A stretch of 64,000 nucleotides of DNA. Source: Terriglobia bacterium (GTDB lineage Bacteria; Acidobacteriota; Terriglobia; Bryobacterales; UBA6623). Made by a program: the position numbers and the translations under genes. Where the stretch lies: assembly GCA_009838515.1 (NCBI GenBank), contig VXRL01000076.1, positions 20,294 through 84,293 of the forward strand, read 5' to 3'. This document shows, piece after piece, positions 8,867 to 18,199 of the stretch; within the stretch, counting starts at the first letter, position 1; each line of letters begins with the position of its first letter. Under the pieces are notes generated by a model. It searched no databases. It was not told the origin of the DNA and worked only from the letters and a program-made list of their open reading frames with translations.

Positions 8867-10285
8867 ATGCCTCTCGCCCGTCATGTCTGGGTGCTGGCCG
8901 CGCTTCTCGCGCTTCTCGCGGTATCGTGTGCTGCCGCCGACGGGACGAAGCCGAATGTCGTCCTGATCTTCATCGACGATATGGGCTACGGCGACATCGG
9001 CCCGTTCGGGTCCACCATCAACAAGACCCCCCATCTCGATCGCATGGCGTTGGAGGGACTCGCCCTTCGCCAGTTCTATGTCTCGAACACCAACTGCACG
9101 CCGTCGCGCGCGGCTCTGATGACCGGGACATACGCTCATCGGATCGGCATGGACGGCGACGTGCTGTTTCCGGGCGAGCGCCGGGGCCTCAACCCGAGCG
9201 AGACGACGATCGCGGAGGTCATGAGGGGAGCCGGCTACGCCACCGGCGTCTTCGGCAAATGGCATCTCGGCGACCAGCCGGAGCACTTGCCGCTCGAGCA
9301 CGGCTTCGACGAGTACTTCGGAATCCCCTATTCGAACGACATGTGGCCGGGGAATCTCAGGGGCCATCGTCACACGAAAAAGCCCTACACACCTTTGCCG
9401 GTCGTTCGGAACGACCAAGTGGTTGCCTACGTGGCTGACGGCGCGGACCAAGCGCTTCTTGCCGAGGCCGTCACCGACGCAGCGATCGAGTTCATTCGAG
9501 AACATCGGGCCGAGCCCTTCTTCCTGTATCTGCCCCACGCGTACATCCATCGGCCGCGATACGCACGCCCGGAGATTGCGGAACGGGCTGGGGGAGACAT
9601 AAACCGCGCGGTTGTGGAGGAGGTCGACGACAGCGTCGGACGCGTTCTCGACACGCTGCGGGCATTCGACCTCGCGGAAGGGACCTTGGTCATCTTCACA
9701 TCGGATAACGGCGGCGCCACCGGCATGAGCATGGGCCCTCTGCGCGGCGGCAAGGGTGGCCCTAAGTATGAAGGCCACATGCGCGAGCCGACGCTTACCT
9801 GGTGGCCGGGAACGATCCCGGCGGGCCAGACGACGGACGAGATCGTCTCCGCACTCGATATCCTGCCGTCTCTGGCAGCGCTCGTAGGGGCGGCTCAGCC
9901 CGACCGCCAAATCGACGGCAAGAACGCACTCGATACTCTGCTGGGCAAGCCCAATGCGCGCTCGCCGCATGAGCTTCTGTTCTACGAGGACGAAGGCATT
10001 CGCCGCGGCAACTGGAAGCTCGTCCGCGGAGCTTCGGGAGGGTTCGAACTGTACGACTTAGACGCAGACGTCGGCGAGACGAACGATCTGGCGGCAGCGC
10101 ACCCAGAGCGTGTGAACGAGCTGCGCGCGCTGCTCGAGGAGCATGCGGCGGAGATCGCCGCCAACCTGAGACCGGCAGCACAGAGCGAGACAGCTCTGCA
10201 CCTCATTACGGAGCCCGGAGATCTGCCCAAGCTGCGGGAGCTCATCGGCGTTAACGATTTCGAGGCCGTAGCGGAACGCCGGTGA
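8867..10285 (+). CDS. Secreted arylsulfatase A-type sulfatase
   Basis: 472 residues with a signal peptide (VWVLAALLALLAVSCAA; a lipobox-like Cys at 21). The opening is PNVVLIFIDDMGYGDIG, with CTPSR at residues 77-81, YATGVFGKWHLGD, the GFDEYFG block and FTSDNGGATG. These features place it with the arylsulfatase A / N-acetylgalactosamine-6-sulfatase branch, different from its upstream neighbour. The two sulfatases in this operon therefore probably act on different sulfate positions. It is the last gene of the GH32-sulfatase-sulfatase unit. The C-terminal sub-domain (FELYDLDADVGETNDLAAA) is complete and about the usual length. Confidence 0.9.
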   Translation: MPLARHVWVLAALLALLAVSCAAADGTKPNVVLIFIDDMGYGDIGPFGSTINKTPHLDRMALEGLALRQFYVSNTNCTPSRAALMTGTYAHRIGMDGDVLFPGERRGLNPSETTIAEVMRGAGYATGVFGKWHLGDQPEHLPLEHGFDEYFGIPYSNDMWPGNLRGHRHTKKPYTPLPVVRNDQVVAYVADGADQALLAEAVTDAAIEFIREHRAEPFFLYLPHAYIHRPRYARPEIAERAGGDINRAVVEEVDDSVGRVLDTLRAFDLAEGTLVIFTSDNGGATGMSMGPLRGGKGGPKYEGHMREPTLTWWPGTIPAGQTTDEIVSALDILPSLAALVGAAQPDRQIDGKNALDTLLGKPNARSPHELLFYEDEGIRRGNWKLVRGASGGFELYDLDADVGETNDLAAAHPERVNELRALLEEHAAEIAANLRPAAQSETALHLITEPGDLPKLRELIGVNDFEAVAERR

Positions 10286-10528
10286 AGGAAGGAGGGACCG
10301 ATGCTGCGATCTTCTCGAAGGCGTATCGTTCTCTCAACTGCGTGTTCGTTGCACAGACGGCTCCCGCCGTTCTTTGTCCGGTTCAGCAGCGGCCGAACGC
10401 GATCGTCGTTCTAAGTGTCGTCGGCCGCACAGCGCATCGTGGGGCACTTGTCGAATGGGCCCGTAGTCAATCTTCTTGCCCCAGAGCAAGGACAACACGT
10501 TCCGGAACACCGCCTATCGAGGACTCTC

Positions 10529-10879
10529 TCAATAGCCTTCTATCTCCCCGGTTTGGCCGCTGATCTCGCGCTTCACCGCCTCGGCAATCCAAGAGTTGAG
10601 GCTTTTCCCCTGAGCCTTGGCGGCCGCTTCAGCAGCACGGTGTACTGCCGGGGGGACCCGTAGCGGAATCTTCCCGGAATATGGCTTGTCGGGAAACCGA
10701 CCTCGTGTCTCGCAGGCCTGCAAGTAGTCGTCGATCGAAAATTCGAACTCCTTTCTGAGTTCAACGACAGAGACCCCTTCGAACATGATCACGTCGCGAG
10801 TTCCTGTCACTTCCCCGCGAAAGACGCCCGCCTCGTCATCGAACGTAATTGCCGCTCGGTACCCTTTGTATTCCATCAT
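10529..10879 (-). CDS. hicB: HicB-family antitoxin with ribbon-helix-helix C-terminus
   Basis: 116 residues. Residues 1-60 form the HicB core (YKGYRAAITFDDEAGVFRGE, then VVELRKEFEFSIDDYLQ). Residues 68-105 (YSGKIPLRVPPAVHRAAEAA, then GKSLNSWIAEAVKRE) are an Arc/CopG-like ribbon-helix-helix that should bind its own operator. GAGAGG lies 8 bases before the first ATG. The start overlaps, within a TGATGATG arrangement, the stop of a truncated hicA frame, which shows that a coupled hicA-hicB operon once stood here. With the toxin gutted, this antitoxin is an orphan and may persist as a repressor only. Confidence 0.8.
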   Translation of the reverse strand: MMEYKGYRAAITFDDEAGVFRGEVTGTRDVIMFEGVSVVELRKEFEFSIDDYLQACETRGRFPDKPYSGKIPLRVPPAVHRAAEAAAKAQGKSLNSWIAEAVKREISGQTGEIEGY

Positions 10880-10992
10880 CGCTGTATCCTCTCGCCGTTC
10901 AGCTTCCTCGGGTGGGGTCTGTGAAAATGACGGGCCACGCCATTCAGCTCGACGTAGACGTTAGAACCCGCCCGCTCCTCATTGTGGGCTCC
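10876..10992 (-). pseudogene. HicA toxin remnant, 5' part missing
   Basis: Reading toward hicB, the frame encodes NEERAGSNVYVELNGVARHF followed by HRPHPRKLNGERIQR and a TGA that overlaps the hicB start. The segment matches the central beta-sheet and catalytic-His region of one HicA subtype (a G-S-x-V strand, then a HxHRPHP motif). The N-terminal helix with its Gly-Trp or Leu-Gly motif is absent: the frame runs into sequence next to the end of the esterase gene at 11018. The C-terminal helix also looks shortened. I read this as a deletion-truncated toxin. There is no independent start codon with a ribosome binding site. Confidence 0.55.
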
Positions 10993-11017
10993 GGACGCCA
11001 CGAACCGGGATTCGATG

Positions 11018-12007
11018 TCAGTCCGGGGGTGCTTCCGCCCGAATCTCTTCGGTCTGGCGCCTGTGAGCAAGGAACCATTCGTAGAGGTCCCAGCCTTCGT
11101 ACACGCGCGTCCAGACGTTATGGCCCAAGTCCTCGTGGACGGTGAAGCGCACATCGGGATGGCCTGCTGCCTCCAGAGCCACGACGGTTTCCAAGACGCG
11201 CTCTGGACGCACCACTGTGTCACGACCTCCCTGGAACACCCACACTGGCAGCTTGGCGTCCGCGATCCGATCGACCCGGCTGGGATCTCCGGGACCGCAG
11301 ATGGGAGCGACCGCGGCCCATCGGTTCGGGTCCGCCATTGCTAGGTGCCACGTTCCGGCCCCGCCGAAGCTCAAGCCGGTCAGATAGACTCGATCTTGGT
11401 CGGACCGGAACTCGCTTAAGGTGGCATCAACCATCGCAAGCACCTCGCCTTCCATCCTGGTCCAGCTCTCTCTCGACGCCGAGGCCGTGAAGGACGGGAG
11501 GCTTAGGTCGGTCACCCGCGCCATTGGTTGCTGCGGGCGACGACCGTAGCGGCGGGGTGGAGGCGGGCCGTCTTCGATTCTCTTTGGGGCGGGCTGGTCG
11601 GAGCTGCGGCGCGGCCGGTCGAACAACGGCATCTGCGGCGAGATCATGATGAAGGGCAGGTCGCGCCCTTGGATCCAGGCTTCCGCCACTGGTCCGTGAA
11701 CGAGGATCCGGTCGAGATCCTCCATGGCGTTGCCGCGCTCCCCTCCGCCATGGAGGAATAGGATCACCGGCCAACGCTTTCCCGGTTCGGTGTGATAGCC
11801 GGTCGGCAGGTATACGAAGTACTCGCGGCGTTCCCCCGTGACCTGGCTTTCGTACCCTTTTCGAAGTAGCTGCCCCTGACTGCGGCCTGCTGGCTCAGCA
11901 ACGGCCTGATTGCTGGCGATGGCTAGGCTGATGGCCAGCGCCACGCCGTAGACGACGAGGCTCCGATGGGCTGGCCGGAGGGCCGTTGTGCGGGCTGACT
12001 GCTTCAT
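11018..12007 (-). CDS. Secreted alpha/beta-hydrolase, CE1/PHB-depolymerase-like esterase
   Basis: 329 residues. There is a signal segment SLVVYGVALAISLAIASN with Ala-x-Ala before AEPAG. The alpha/beta-hydrolase core shows WPVILFLHGGGERG (oxyanion loop), nucleophile elbow GLSFGG (Ser213), acid FQGGRDTVV (Asp263) and EDLGHNVW (His296), so the catalytic triad is complete. The fold resembles feruloyl-esterase / poly-hydroxybutyrate depolymerase-type secreted esterases (phospholipase/carboxylesterase family). An unusual Pro/Arg-rich insertion (about residues 130-165, including RIEDGPPPPRRYGRRPQQ) lies between the oxyanion loop and the elbow. It lies downstream of the fifth sulfatase on the same strand but 370 bases away. 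It probably removes acyl groups from a polysaccharide or dietary ester. Confidence 0.8.
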   Translation of the reverse strand: MKQSARTTALRPAHRSLVVYGVALAISLAIASNQAVAEPAGRSQGQLLRKGYESQVTGERREYFVYLPTGYHTEPGKRWPVILFLHGGGERGNAMEDLDRILVHGPVAEAWIQGRDLPFIMISPQMPLFDRPRRSSDQPAPKRIEDGPPPPRRYGRRPQQPMARVTDLSLPSFTASASRESWTRMEGEVLAMVDATLSEFRSDQDRVYLTGLSFGGAGTWHLAMADPNRWAAVAPICGPGDPSRVDRIADAKLPVWVFQGGRDTVVRPERVLETVVALEAAGHPDVRFTVHEDLGHNVWTRVYEGWDLYEWFLAHRRQTEEIRAEAPPD

Positions 12008-12377
12008 GCACGCGCTATCGTCGCATAGGTCGCTGGGTCGCGACCGCGCAAAGGGTTGGAACCGCGTGGCTTAGACGGTACATTGCTAGCCTCCGATGCC
12101 GGCGATGCGGAAACAGCAGAAGGAGTTAGGACGACGAGAAAAGAGAACGTGGGATCGAGCGTTGGTGATTTCCTCAAGCAAGAAGGCACGTTCGAGGACG
12201 CGTAAACCGAGGCTGCCATTCCTCTCTCCTTGGCACCCCCCTAACATAAAAGGTTGAACGACGTTGCCGGCGTTGGTAGGGGAGGATGGTGGCCGGGCTC
12301 TTCCATTGGGGACAGTGGAGCCCGCCTCAGCCGGGAATCCCGATTGAATGGGCAAGAAACGAGCGTCTCGCGGCGGC
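12008..12377. other. Intergenic region, 370 bases, nothing convincing
   Basis: Spacer between two minus-strand genes, the sulfatase ending at 12378 and the esterase starting at 12007. No frame has protein-like content, and I see no clear terminator or repeat. It should hold the esterase promoter. Confidence 0.4.
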
Positions 12378-13991
12378 TTAACGGGGCTTCCGCGTACGCT
12401 CGCGGCTCCAGAACCCGGAAAACACCTCCAGCGGATCATCCTCCTCCGGCGACGCGTCTACCTGGTCCCACATCCAGAAATCCTTGAACAATACACGAGG
12501 GTCTGGCGATTTGCGATCTCTCCAGTACCTGCGATCAGCCTCTCGAATCAGCCGGTTGGCCTGCCTCCATTCGGTGATCACATCGTCGAACCAGTCGTCG
12601 TATCGGCGGTTGAGGTCGCGCACGACTTCTGGGTATCTGTCCGACAGATCCGTCGTCTCGCCGGGATCCTGGATGAGATCGAATAGTCTCGGCGGTTCGC
12701 CACCAGCATTCGGGAAGTCGGGTATGTCGGGATCCAGAGGCATTTCCCAGTGTTCTTGCGTGATACCTCGGCGGTACGAAGGATTGTCGCGGGGACCGTC
12801 CTTCGCCATCGTCGGTCTCAACCCTGGCCAATAGAGCTTCCAGCGTCCCTTGCGAATAGCGGCATCGCTGTGCCGGACCGGCGTATAGCGGTTCTTCTGG
12901 AATGGAAGGATACGATTCGAGAGTTCCGGCATCTCCTCGCCCCGCAGCAGGGGCATCACGTTCCGGCCGTCGAGCGGCTTGGCTCCTGGCGGGGAATCTA
13001 CAGCAGTCGCATGGAAGAGCGTCGGCAACCAGTCGCAGCCGTGGATCGGGGCGTCCACCACCAGCCCTGCCGGAAAGTTCCCAGGCCAACTGGCCACTGC
13101 CGGCACGCGAATGCCTTGCTCAAGAACTTCGCCCTTGCTGCCGGAGAGGCCAGCGTGGAACCGGTACGTCGAAGCGTCAAGATCCGCCCGTCGGTTCAGG
13201 ATGGCGCCGTTATCGCTGGTAACCACGATAATCGTCTCATCCCAGATGCCTTCCCGCTTCAACGCGGCGAAGATTCGTCCGAGGCCGGCATCCAGCGCTT
13301 CGATCATTGCGTAGATTGTGGCGACCGTTCGGCCATAGCGGAACCCGACCCTCCTCTCATACTTTTCGACCAGTTCCTGAGGAGCTTGAAACGGATCGTG
13401 TATCGCGTTGTGGGCGAGGAAGATTGCGAACGGCGGCCCCTGGCGGTCGCGGATGAGGCGAATCGTCTCGTCGCTGAAGACGTCCGGAAGGTAGCGACCG
13501 TCCGGCTTGTCGTAGACCCCGTTGCGCATCAGATTCCAGCGCCAATAGTCCTGGGCGCCGTTTGGGAAGCCGAAGAAGAGGTCAAAGCCGCGCCTGTGCG
13601 GCAGCACATCCGCGTTGTACAGTCCGTTGTGCCACTTCCCGATCAGTGCAGTGGTGTAGCCGGCGTGCCGGAAATAGTCCCCAAAGGTCTTCTCGGAAGG
13701 GGCGATTCGATCGATGCCGCGGTTGCTCGAGACATCCACCGCACCGGTGCGATGGTTGTAGCGGCCGGTCAGAAAGCCGGCCCTCGCCGGGGCGCAGAGC
13801 GGCGAAGGGGCGTAGTGATGGGTTAGCAGCACACCACTGCGGACCAGGGAGTCAATGTGCGGCGTGTCCACGTACGGGTTGCCGTAGGCTCGAAGGTCCC
13901 CGTAGCCGAGGTCATCGAGCAGGACGAACAGGACGTTGGGAGCTGCCGCGGATGTGACGGCGCAGAGAATCGCGAGGAGTGCGAGACGCAT
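12378..13991 (-). CDS. Secreted sulfatase with CAPAR motif
   Basis: 537 residues from the ATG at 13991, chosen because it directly opens a signal peptide (MRLALLAILCAVTSAAA); an upstream in-frame ATG at 14018 would add nine charged residues. The opening is PNVLFVLLDDLGYGDLRAYG. The formylglycine site is CAPAR (residues 66-70), with Ala where Ser is usual; this fits the permissive C-x-P-x-R consensus. Also present are LIGKWHNG, VVTSDNGAI and FDLIQDPGETTDLSDRYPE near the end. The arylsulfatase A-type architecture is complete. It is transcribed divergently from the PSCyt1-DUF1549 gene at 14116, the two starts being 124 bases apart, an arrangement consistent with joint regulation. Confidence 0.88.
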   Translation of the reverse strand: MRLALLAILCAVTSAAAPNVLFVLLDDLGYGDLRAYGNPYVDTPHIDSLVRSGVLLTHHYAPSPLCAPARAGFLTGRYNHRTGAVDVSSNRGIDRIAPSEKTFGDYFRHAGYTTALIGKWHNGLYNADVLPHRRGFDLFFGFPNGAQDYWRWNLMRNGVYDKPDGRYLPDVFSDETIRLIRDRQGPPFAIFLAHNAIHDPFQAPQELVEKYERRVGFRYGRTVATIYAMIEALDAGLGRIFAALKREGIWDETIIVVTSDNGAILNRRADLDASTYRFHAGLSGSKGEVLEQGIRVPAVASWPGNFPAGLVVDAPIHGCDWLPTLFHATAVDSPPGAKPLDGRNVMPLLRGEEMPELSNRILPFQKNRYTPVRHSDAAIRKGRWKLYWPGLRPTMAKDGPRDNPSYRRGITQEHWEMPLDPDIPDFPNAGGEPPRLFDLIQDPGETTDLSDRYPEVVRDLNRRYDDWFDDVITEWRQANRLIREADRRYWRDRKSPDPRVLFKDFWMWDQVDASPEEDDPLEVFSGFWSRERTRKPR

Positions 13992-14115
13992 GGGGGCCTT
14001 GGTCCGACGCCTGAACAAGATGTTACGCGACCGGCCTCATTGTGCCGCCGGTCCCCGTGGGCAGCCTGGTCGGCTCACGTCGGCGTTGAGACCCGCAACA
14101 GGGTCCCGGCCTAGA

Positions 14116-16749
14116 ATGGAGGCGACAGCGAGAAGCAGCGCCATGCCCTCGTCATTTCGGATTGCGGCCTACTGGACGGTGTTTGCGACTGGAACCGGTT
14201 CCATGCCAGCGGTCGCGACTGCTGCGGTTGAGTTGCCGCCCGCAGTGAACCGCGTTGTTGACTTCGCTGCCGATGTCCAGCCGATACTGCATACCCGCTG
14301 CTACGCGTGTCACGGTCCGTCCGTTCAGATGAACGGGCTTCGTCTTGATCGGCGCGACGCGGCCCGCAAGGGAGGGCACAGCGGACTGGCGATAGTGCCG
14401 AACGACAGCGCCGGCAGCGCTCTGATACTTCGCATCGCCAGTCCGGACGAAGGCTTCCGGATGCCTCCTGTGGATCCCCGCCTCAGTCGCGACGAGGTGG
14501 GGATCCTGCGTGCGTGGATCGACCAGGGTGCATCGTGGCCCGAGGACTCCGAAGTTGACGCCGCGATCGTAAGCGCCTCGGCGAGTGAGCACTGGGCCTT
14601 CCAGCCGATCACCCGTCCTGAGCCCCCACAGGTTCGTGGCTATGAGTGGGTCCGCAACCCGATTGACAAGTTCGTGCTTGCGAAGCTCGAATCGGAAGCG
14701 ATCGATCCTTCGCCTGCGGCGGACAGACTGACCATTCTGCGCCGTCTGAGCCTCGACCTGATTGGCTTGCCGCCAACGTGGGAGCAGGCCGAAGCGTTTC
14801 TGGGCGATTCCAGCCCGGGAGCGTACGAGCGGTTGGTCGACGCGCTATTGGATTCGAAGCACTACGGCGAAAAGTGGGCCCGCCATTGGCTTGACCTCGC
14901 TCGCTACGCCGACTCCGACGGATACGAGAAGGACCTTGCCCGGCCAAGTGCGTGGCGCTGGCGTGAGTGGGTCATTGAAGCCCTGAACCGGGACGTACCC
15001 TTCGATGAGTTCACCAAGCTCCAGCTGGCCGCTGACCTACTGGAGAACCCGGCACCAGACCAGCTCGCTGCGACCGGCTTCCACCGCAACACCTTGCGGA
15101 ACCGAGAGGGCGGCACGATCTACGACCAGTCCCGGTTCGAGGAGACGCTGGACCGTGTCAACACGGTGGCAACGACCTGGCTAGGGCTGACCGTGGAGTG
15201 CGCGCAGTGCCATGATCACAAGTACGACCCGATCACGCAGGAGGACTACTATTCGTTCTATGCGTACTTCGACAATCTGGAGGATGCGCAAATCGACGCC
15301 CCCCTGCCGGGCGAGATGGGGCCGTACCTGAGCACACGGCCCGAGTATCTGCGGAAGCGCAAGGATCTGCTCGAAGAGCATCACGTTCCGGATCTGCAGC
15401 CTGAATGGGAGCGTCAGATGAAGATCGCCGGCGCGAATCCCGGCGAACGTACGGACTGGGACCTCTGCTATGACGTTCTGTTCCAGATGACTGACAACGG
15501 CTGGGAAGTCCTGAACAATGACCCGGCCGAGCGAACATTTCGGGAACGCGAAGTGCTGACCGATTACTTCATCGATTGGTACAACACGGTTGTTTCCAAG
15601 GAGCGTATCGAGCAACTGGGGTTCAAGGAACTCCGCAAGAAGCTCAAGGAACTCAAGTCCACCTATCCTCAACTGAGCGAGGCCCGCATCGTCCGCGAGC
15701 GGGACAAGCCCAGCAAGAGCTTCCTGCGAGTTCGCGGGCAGTGGGACCGCAAGGGCATTGAGGTTGCGCCACGGCCTCCGTCCTTCTTGCCCAATTCTGC
15801 AGCGGCTGGACGGTCGACACGCCTCGACCTTGCTGAATGGATCCTGTCAAAAGACAACCCGCTCACGGCACGTGTCGCCGTCAATCGGATGTGGCAGGAG
15901 TTCTTCGGGCGCGGACTGGCTCGGACATCCGAGGATTTCGGGCTCCAGGGCGAGGCCCCCTCACACCCGGCACTGCTGGACTGGCTGGCTTCGGATTTCC
16001 GGTCGGCTGGTTGGGGGATGAAGCGGATGCACAAGTCGATCGTCATGTCCGCCACTTACCGGCAGACCTCGCACGCCCGACCGGACATCGCAGAAAGGGA
16101 TCCGGACAACGCTTGGCTGTCTCGCCAGAACCGGATCCGCCTGTCCGCCGAGATCCTGCGGGATTCGGCTCTGCGGGTCAGCGGCCTGCTATACCCGAAG
16201 ATCGGCGGCCCCAGCGTGTATCCGCCACAGCCCGCGGGCGTCGTAGACCTGACCTATGGCTGGGATACGGACCGCTGGAAGGACAGCGAGGGGGCGGACC
16301 GCTACAGGCGAGGCCTGTACACCTTCTTTCAGCGAACCGCTCCCTACCCCCAGTTGATGAACTTCGATGCTCCGGACTCGAATCGCACGGCGAGCAGGCG
16401 ACGGCGGTCGAACACGCCCTTGCAGGCCTTGAACCTCTTGAACGACGAGGTTTTCGTCGAGTCGGCACGTGCCCTCGCGATCCGAGTGCTCGCTGAGTCC
16501 CCGCCCGACTGGACCGGGCGTCTAAGCCGGATGTTCCAAATGACGTTGGTCCGGAAGCCTCGCAGCGGCGAGGCCGAGCAACTCGCCGAATCGTTCCGGC
16601 AGCAACAGCGGATTCTGAAGCAAGCACCGGATGAAGCGAAGAAACTGGCGCGGATCGACTTGCGCGGCCACGAGACCACCGAAGTCGCAGCGTGGGTCGG
16701 GATAGGGCGGGTCCTGATGAACACGGACGAATTCATCACACGGGAGTGA
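14116..16749 (+). CDS. PSCyt1-DUF1549-DUF1553 protein (planctomycete-type cytochrome c)
   Basis: 877 residues from the ATG at 14116 (14143 also possible). After a leader comes the PSCyt1 domain with the c-type heme motif CYACH (Cys62-His66). DUF1549 (PSCyt2, about 160-360) follows, with its own ECAQCHDHKYDP motif. The C-terminal DUF1553 (PSD1, about 600-860) has ARVAVNRMWQEFFGRGLART, PSHPALLDWLA and NTPLQALNLLND. The protein should be periplasmic and bind heme c covalently. Its biochemical role is not established for the family, though it occurs with DUF1501 and sulfatases in polysaccharide-degrading bacteria. It is followed 4 bases later by the DUF1501 gene, the conserved partner, and is divergent from a sulfatase. 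Confidence 0.88.
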   Translation: MEATARSSAMPSSFRIAAYWTVFATGTGSMPAVATAAVELPPAVNRVVDFAADVQPILHTRCYACHGPSVQMNGLRLDRRDAARKGGHSGLAIVPNDSAGSALILRIASPDEGFRMPPVDPRLSRDEVGILRAWIDQGASWPEDSEVDAAIVSASASEHWAFQPITRPEPPQVRGYEWVRNPIDKFVLAKLESEAIDPSPAADRLTILRRLSLDLIGLPPTWEQAEAFLGDSSPGAYERLVDALLDSKHYGEKWARHWLDLARYADSDGYEKDLARPSAWRWREWVIEALNRDVPFDEFTKLQLAADLLENPAPDQLAATGFHRNTLRNREGGTIYDQSRFEETLDRVNTVATTWLGLTVECAQCHDHKYDPITQEDYYSFYAYFDNLEDAQIDAPLPGEMGPYLSTRPEYLRKRKDLLEEHHVPDLQPEWERQMKIAGANPGERTDWDLCYDVLFQMTDNGWEVLNNDPAERTFREREVLTDYFIDWYNTVVSKERIEQLGFKELRKKLKELKSTYPQLSEARIVRERDKPSKSFLRVRGQWDRKGIEVAPRPPSFLPNSAAAGRSTRLDLAEWILSKDNPLTARVAVNRMWQEFFGRGLARTSEDFGLQGEAPSHPALLDWLASDFRSAGWGMKRMHKSIVMSATYRQTSHARPDIAERDPDNAWLSRQNRIRLSAEILRDSALRVSGLLYPKIGGPSVYPPQPAGVVDLTYGWDTDRWKDSEGADRYRRGLYTFFQRTAPYPQLMNFDAPDSNRTASRRRRSNTPLQALNLLNDEVFVESARALAIRVLAESPPDWTGRLSRMFQMTLVRKPRSGEAEQLAESFRQQQRILKQAPDEAKKLARIDLRGHETTEVAAWVGIGRVLMNTDEFITRE

Positions 16750-16753
16750 GGCA

Positions 16754-18199
16754 ATGACCCAGCAGCAGTTCCGGGCGATCCAGCTACGGAGGGACTTCCT
16801 CAAGAACGTTGCTTCGGGAATCGGCATGGTCGCTCTCGGCGACCTGCTCGCGAGGGACGGACTCACGGCGGCCGACTTGCCCGATGTAAATCCACTGGCT
16901 CCCAAGCGGCCGCACTTCGAGGCCAAGGCGAAGCACGTCATCTTCATGTTCATGGAAGGCGGTCCGAGCCAGTACGAACTCTTCGATCCGAAGCCCGCTC
17001 TAGAAGACCATCACGGCCAGGCCCTGCCGGAGTCCATGACCAAGGACCTCAAGCTTGCCTTCATCAAGCCCTCTGCGAGGGTCATGGCGAGCAAGTTTGC
17101 CTTTCGCCGGCACGGTCAGAGCGGCATGGAACTGTCCGAACTGATGCCGAAGCTCGGGACGGTGGCGGACGATATCTGCCTCGTGCGCTCGATGCACACG
17201 GACGCGTTCAATCATCATCCGGGGCAACTACTGCTCTTCACCGGGCACACGCAGTTCGGCAGGCCGACGATGGGCGCCTGGTCGGTCTACGGGCTCGGAA
17301 GCGAATCGCAGAACCTGCCTGGATTCGTCGTGCTGAGCTCCGGGCGCGGCACCAGCGGTGGCTCGAGCAACTTCTCGAGCGGTTTCCTGCCATCCCATTA
17401 CCAGGGCACCGTATTTCGGAACAGCGGCGAGCCGATCCTGTACCTATCGAACCCTGAAGGCGTCAGCGACGCCCTTCAGGAGGAGACGCTCCGTTCAGTC
17501 CGCAGGCTGAATGAAATGCGATTCGAGGCGACCGGCGACCTGGAGATCGCCTCCCGTATTTCGTCTTACGAACTTGCGTACCGCATGCAAATGTCGGCAC
17601 CGGAACTGCTGGACTTCTCCGACGAGCCTGACCACGTTCTCGAGGGCTACGGCGTCAACAGCGATGACGAGGGGCAAAGGCAGTATGCGACCAACTGCCT
17701 GCTTGCCCGGCGGATGGTCGAGCGGGGGGTCCGTTTCGTCCTGATGATGGACGCCAGCTGGGATGACCACAGCGGGCTGAACCAGAATCTCCCGAAGCGA
17801 TGCCAGAAAGTCGATCAGTCGAACGCTTATCTCGTCCAGGACCTCAAGCAGCGGGGGCTCCTGGACGAGACGCTCGTGGTCTGGGGCGGCGAGTTTGGCC
17901 GGACCCCGATGGTGGAACTTCGCCGGCCTGACGACGCCGACAGCGCCGGCCGCGATCACCACCCCAACGCATACAGCATGTGGATGACTGGTGGCGGCCT
18001 GCGGGGCGGCCAGGTACTTGGCAAGTCCGATGACCTATGTCTGAATGTGGTCGAGGATCCGGTGCATGTCCATGACCTCCAGGCGACGGTCCTGCATTTG
18101 CTCGGTTTCGATCACGAGAAGCTGACCTACCGGCACATGGGACGCGACTTTCGTCTGACTGACGTCAGCGGGCGGGTCGTGGACAAGCTCTTGTCTTAG
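16754..18199 (+). CDS. DUF1501 protein, Tat-exported
   Basis: 481 residues. The N-terminus QLRRDFLKNVASGIGMVALG is a twin-arginine leader, so the folded protein is exported. DUF1501 landmarks are VIFMFMEGGPSQYELFDPKP (metal-site region), VRSMHTDAFNHHPGQLLLFTG, then WGGEFGRTPMVE and AGRDHHPNAYSMWMTGGGLR near the C-terminus. DUF1501 belongs to the alkaline-phosphatase superfamily, like sulfatases, but lacks the formylglycine motif; its reaction is unknown. GTGAGG precedes the start, which lies 4 bases after the stop of the heme protein, so the two are translationally linked. This is the most canonical of the three DUF1501 copies in the window. Confidence 0.9.
   Translation: MTQQQFRAIQLRRDFLKNVASGIGMVALGDLLARDGLTAADLPDVNPLAPKRPHFEAKAKHVIFMFMEGGPSQYELFDPKPALEDHHGQALPESMTKDLKLAFIKPSARVMASKFAFRRHGQSGMELSELMPKLGTVADDICLVRSMHTDAFNHHPGQLLLFTGHTQFGRPTMGAWSVYGLGSESQNLPGFVVLSSGRGTSGGSSNFSSGFLPSHYQGTVFRNSGEPILYLSNPEGVSDALQEETLRSVRRLNEMRFEATGDLEIASRISSYELAYRMQMSAPELLDFSDEPDHVLEGYGVNSDDEGQRQYATNCLLARRMVERGVRFVLMMDASWDDHSGLNQNLPKRCQKVDQSNAYLVQDLKQRGLLDETLVVWGGEFGRTPMVELRRPDDADSAGRDHHPNAYSMWMTGGGLRGGQVLGKSDDLCLNVVEDPVHVHDLQATVLHLLGFDHEKLTYRHMGRDFRLTDVSGRVVDKLLS

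Noticed and set aside
8756..9970. 404-codon minus-strand frame
   Set aside because: Antisense to the complete arylsulfatase at 8867-10285; no leader, no family features.
12750..13826. 358-codon plus-strand frame
   Set aside because: Antisense to the CAPAR sulfatase, with no start signal or motif.
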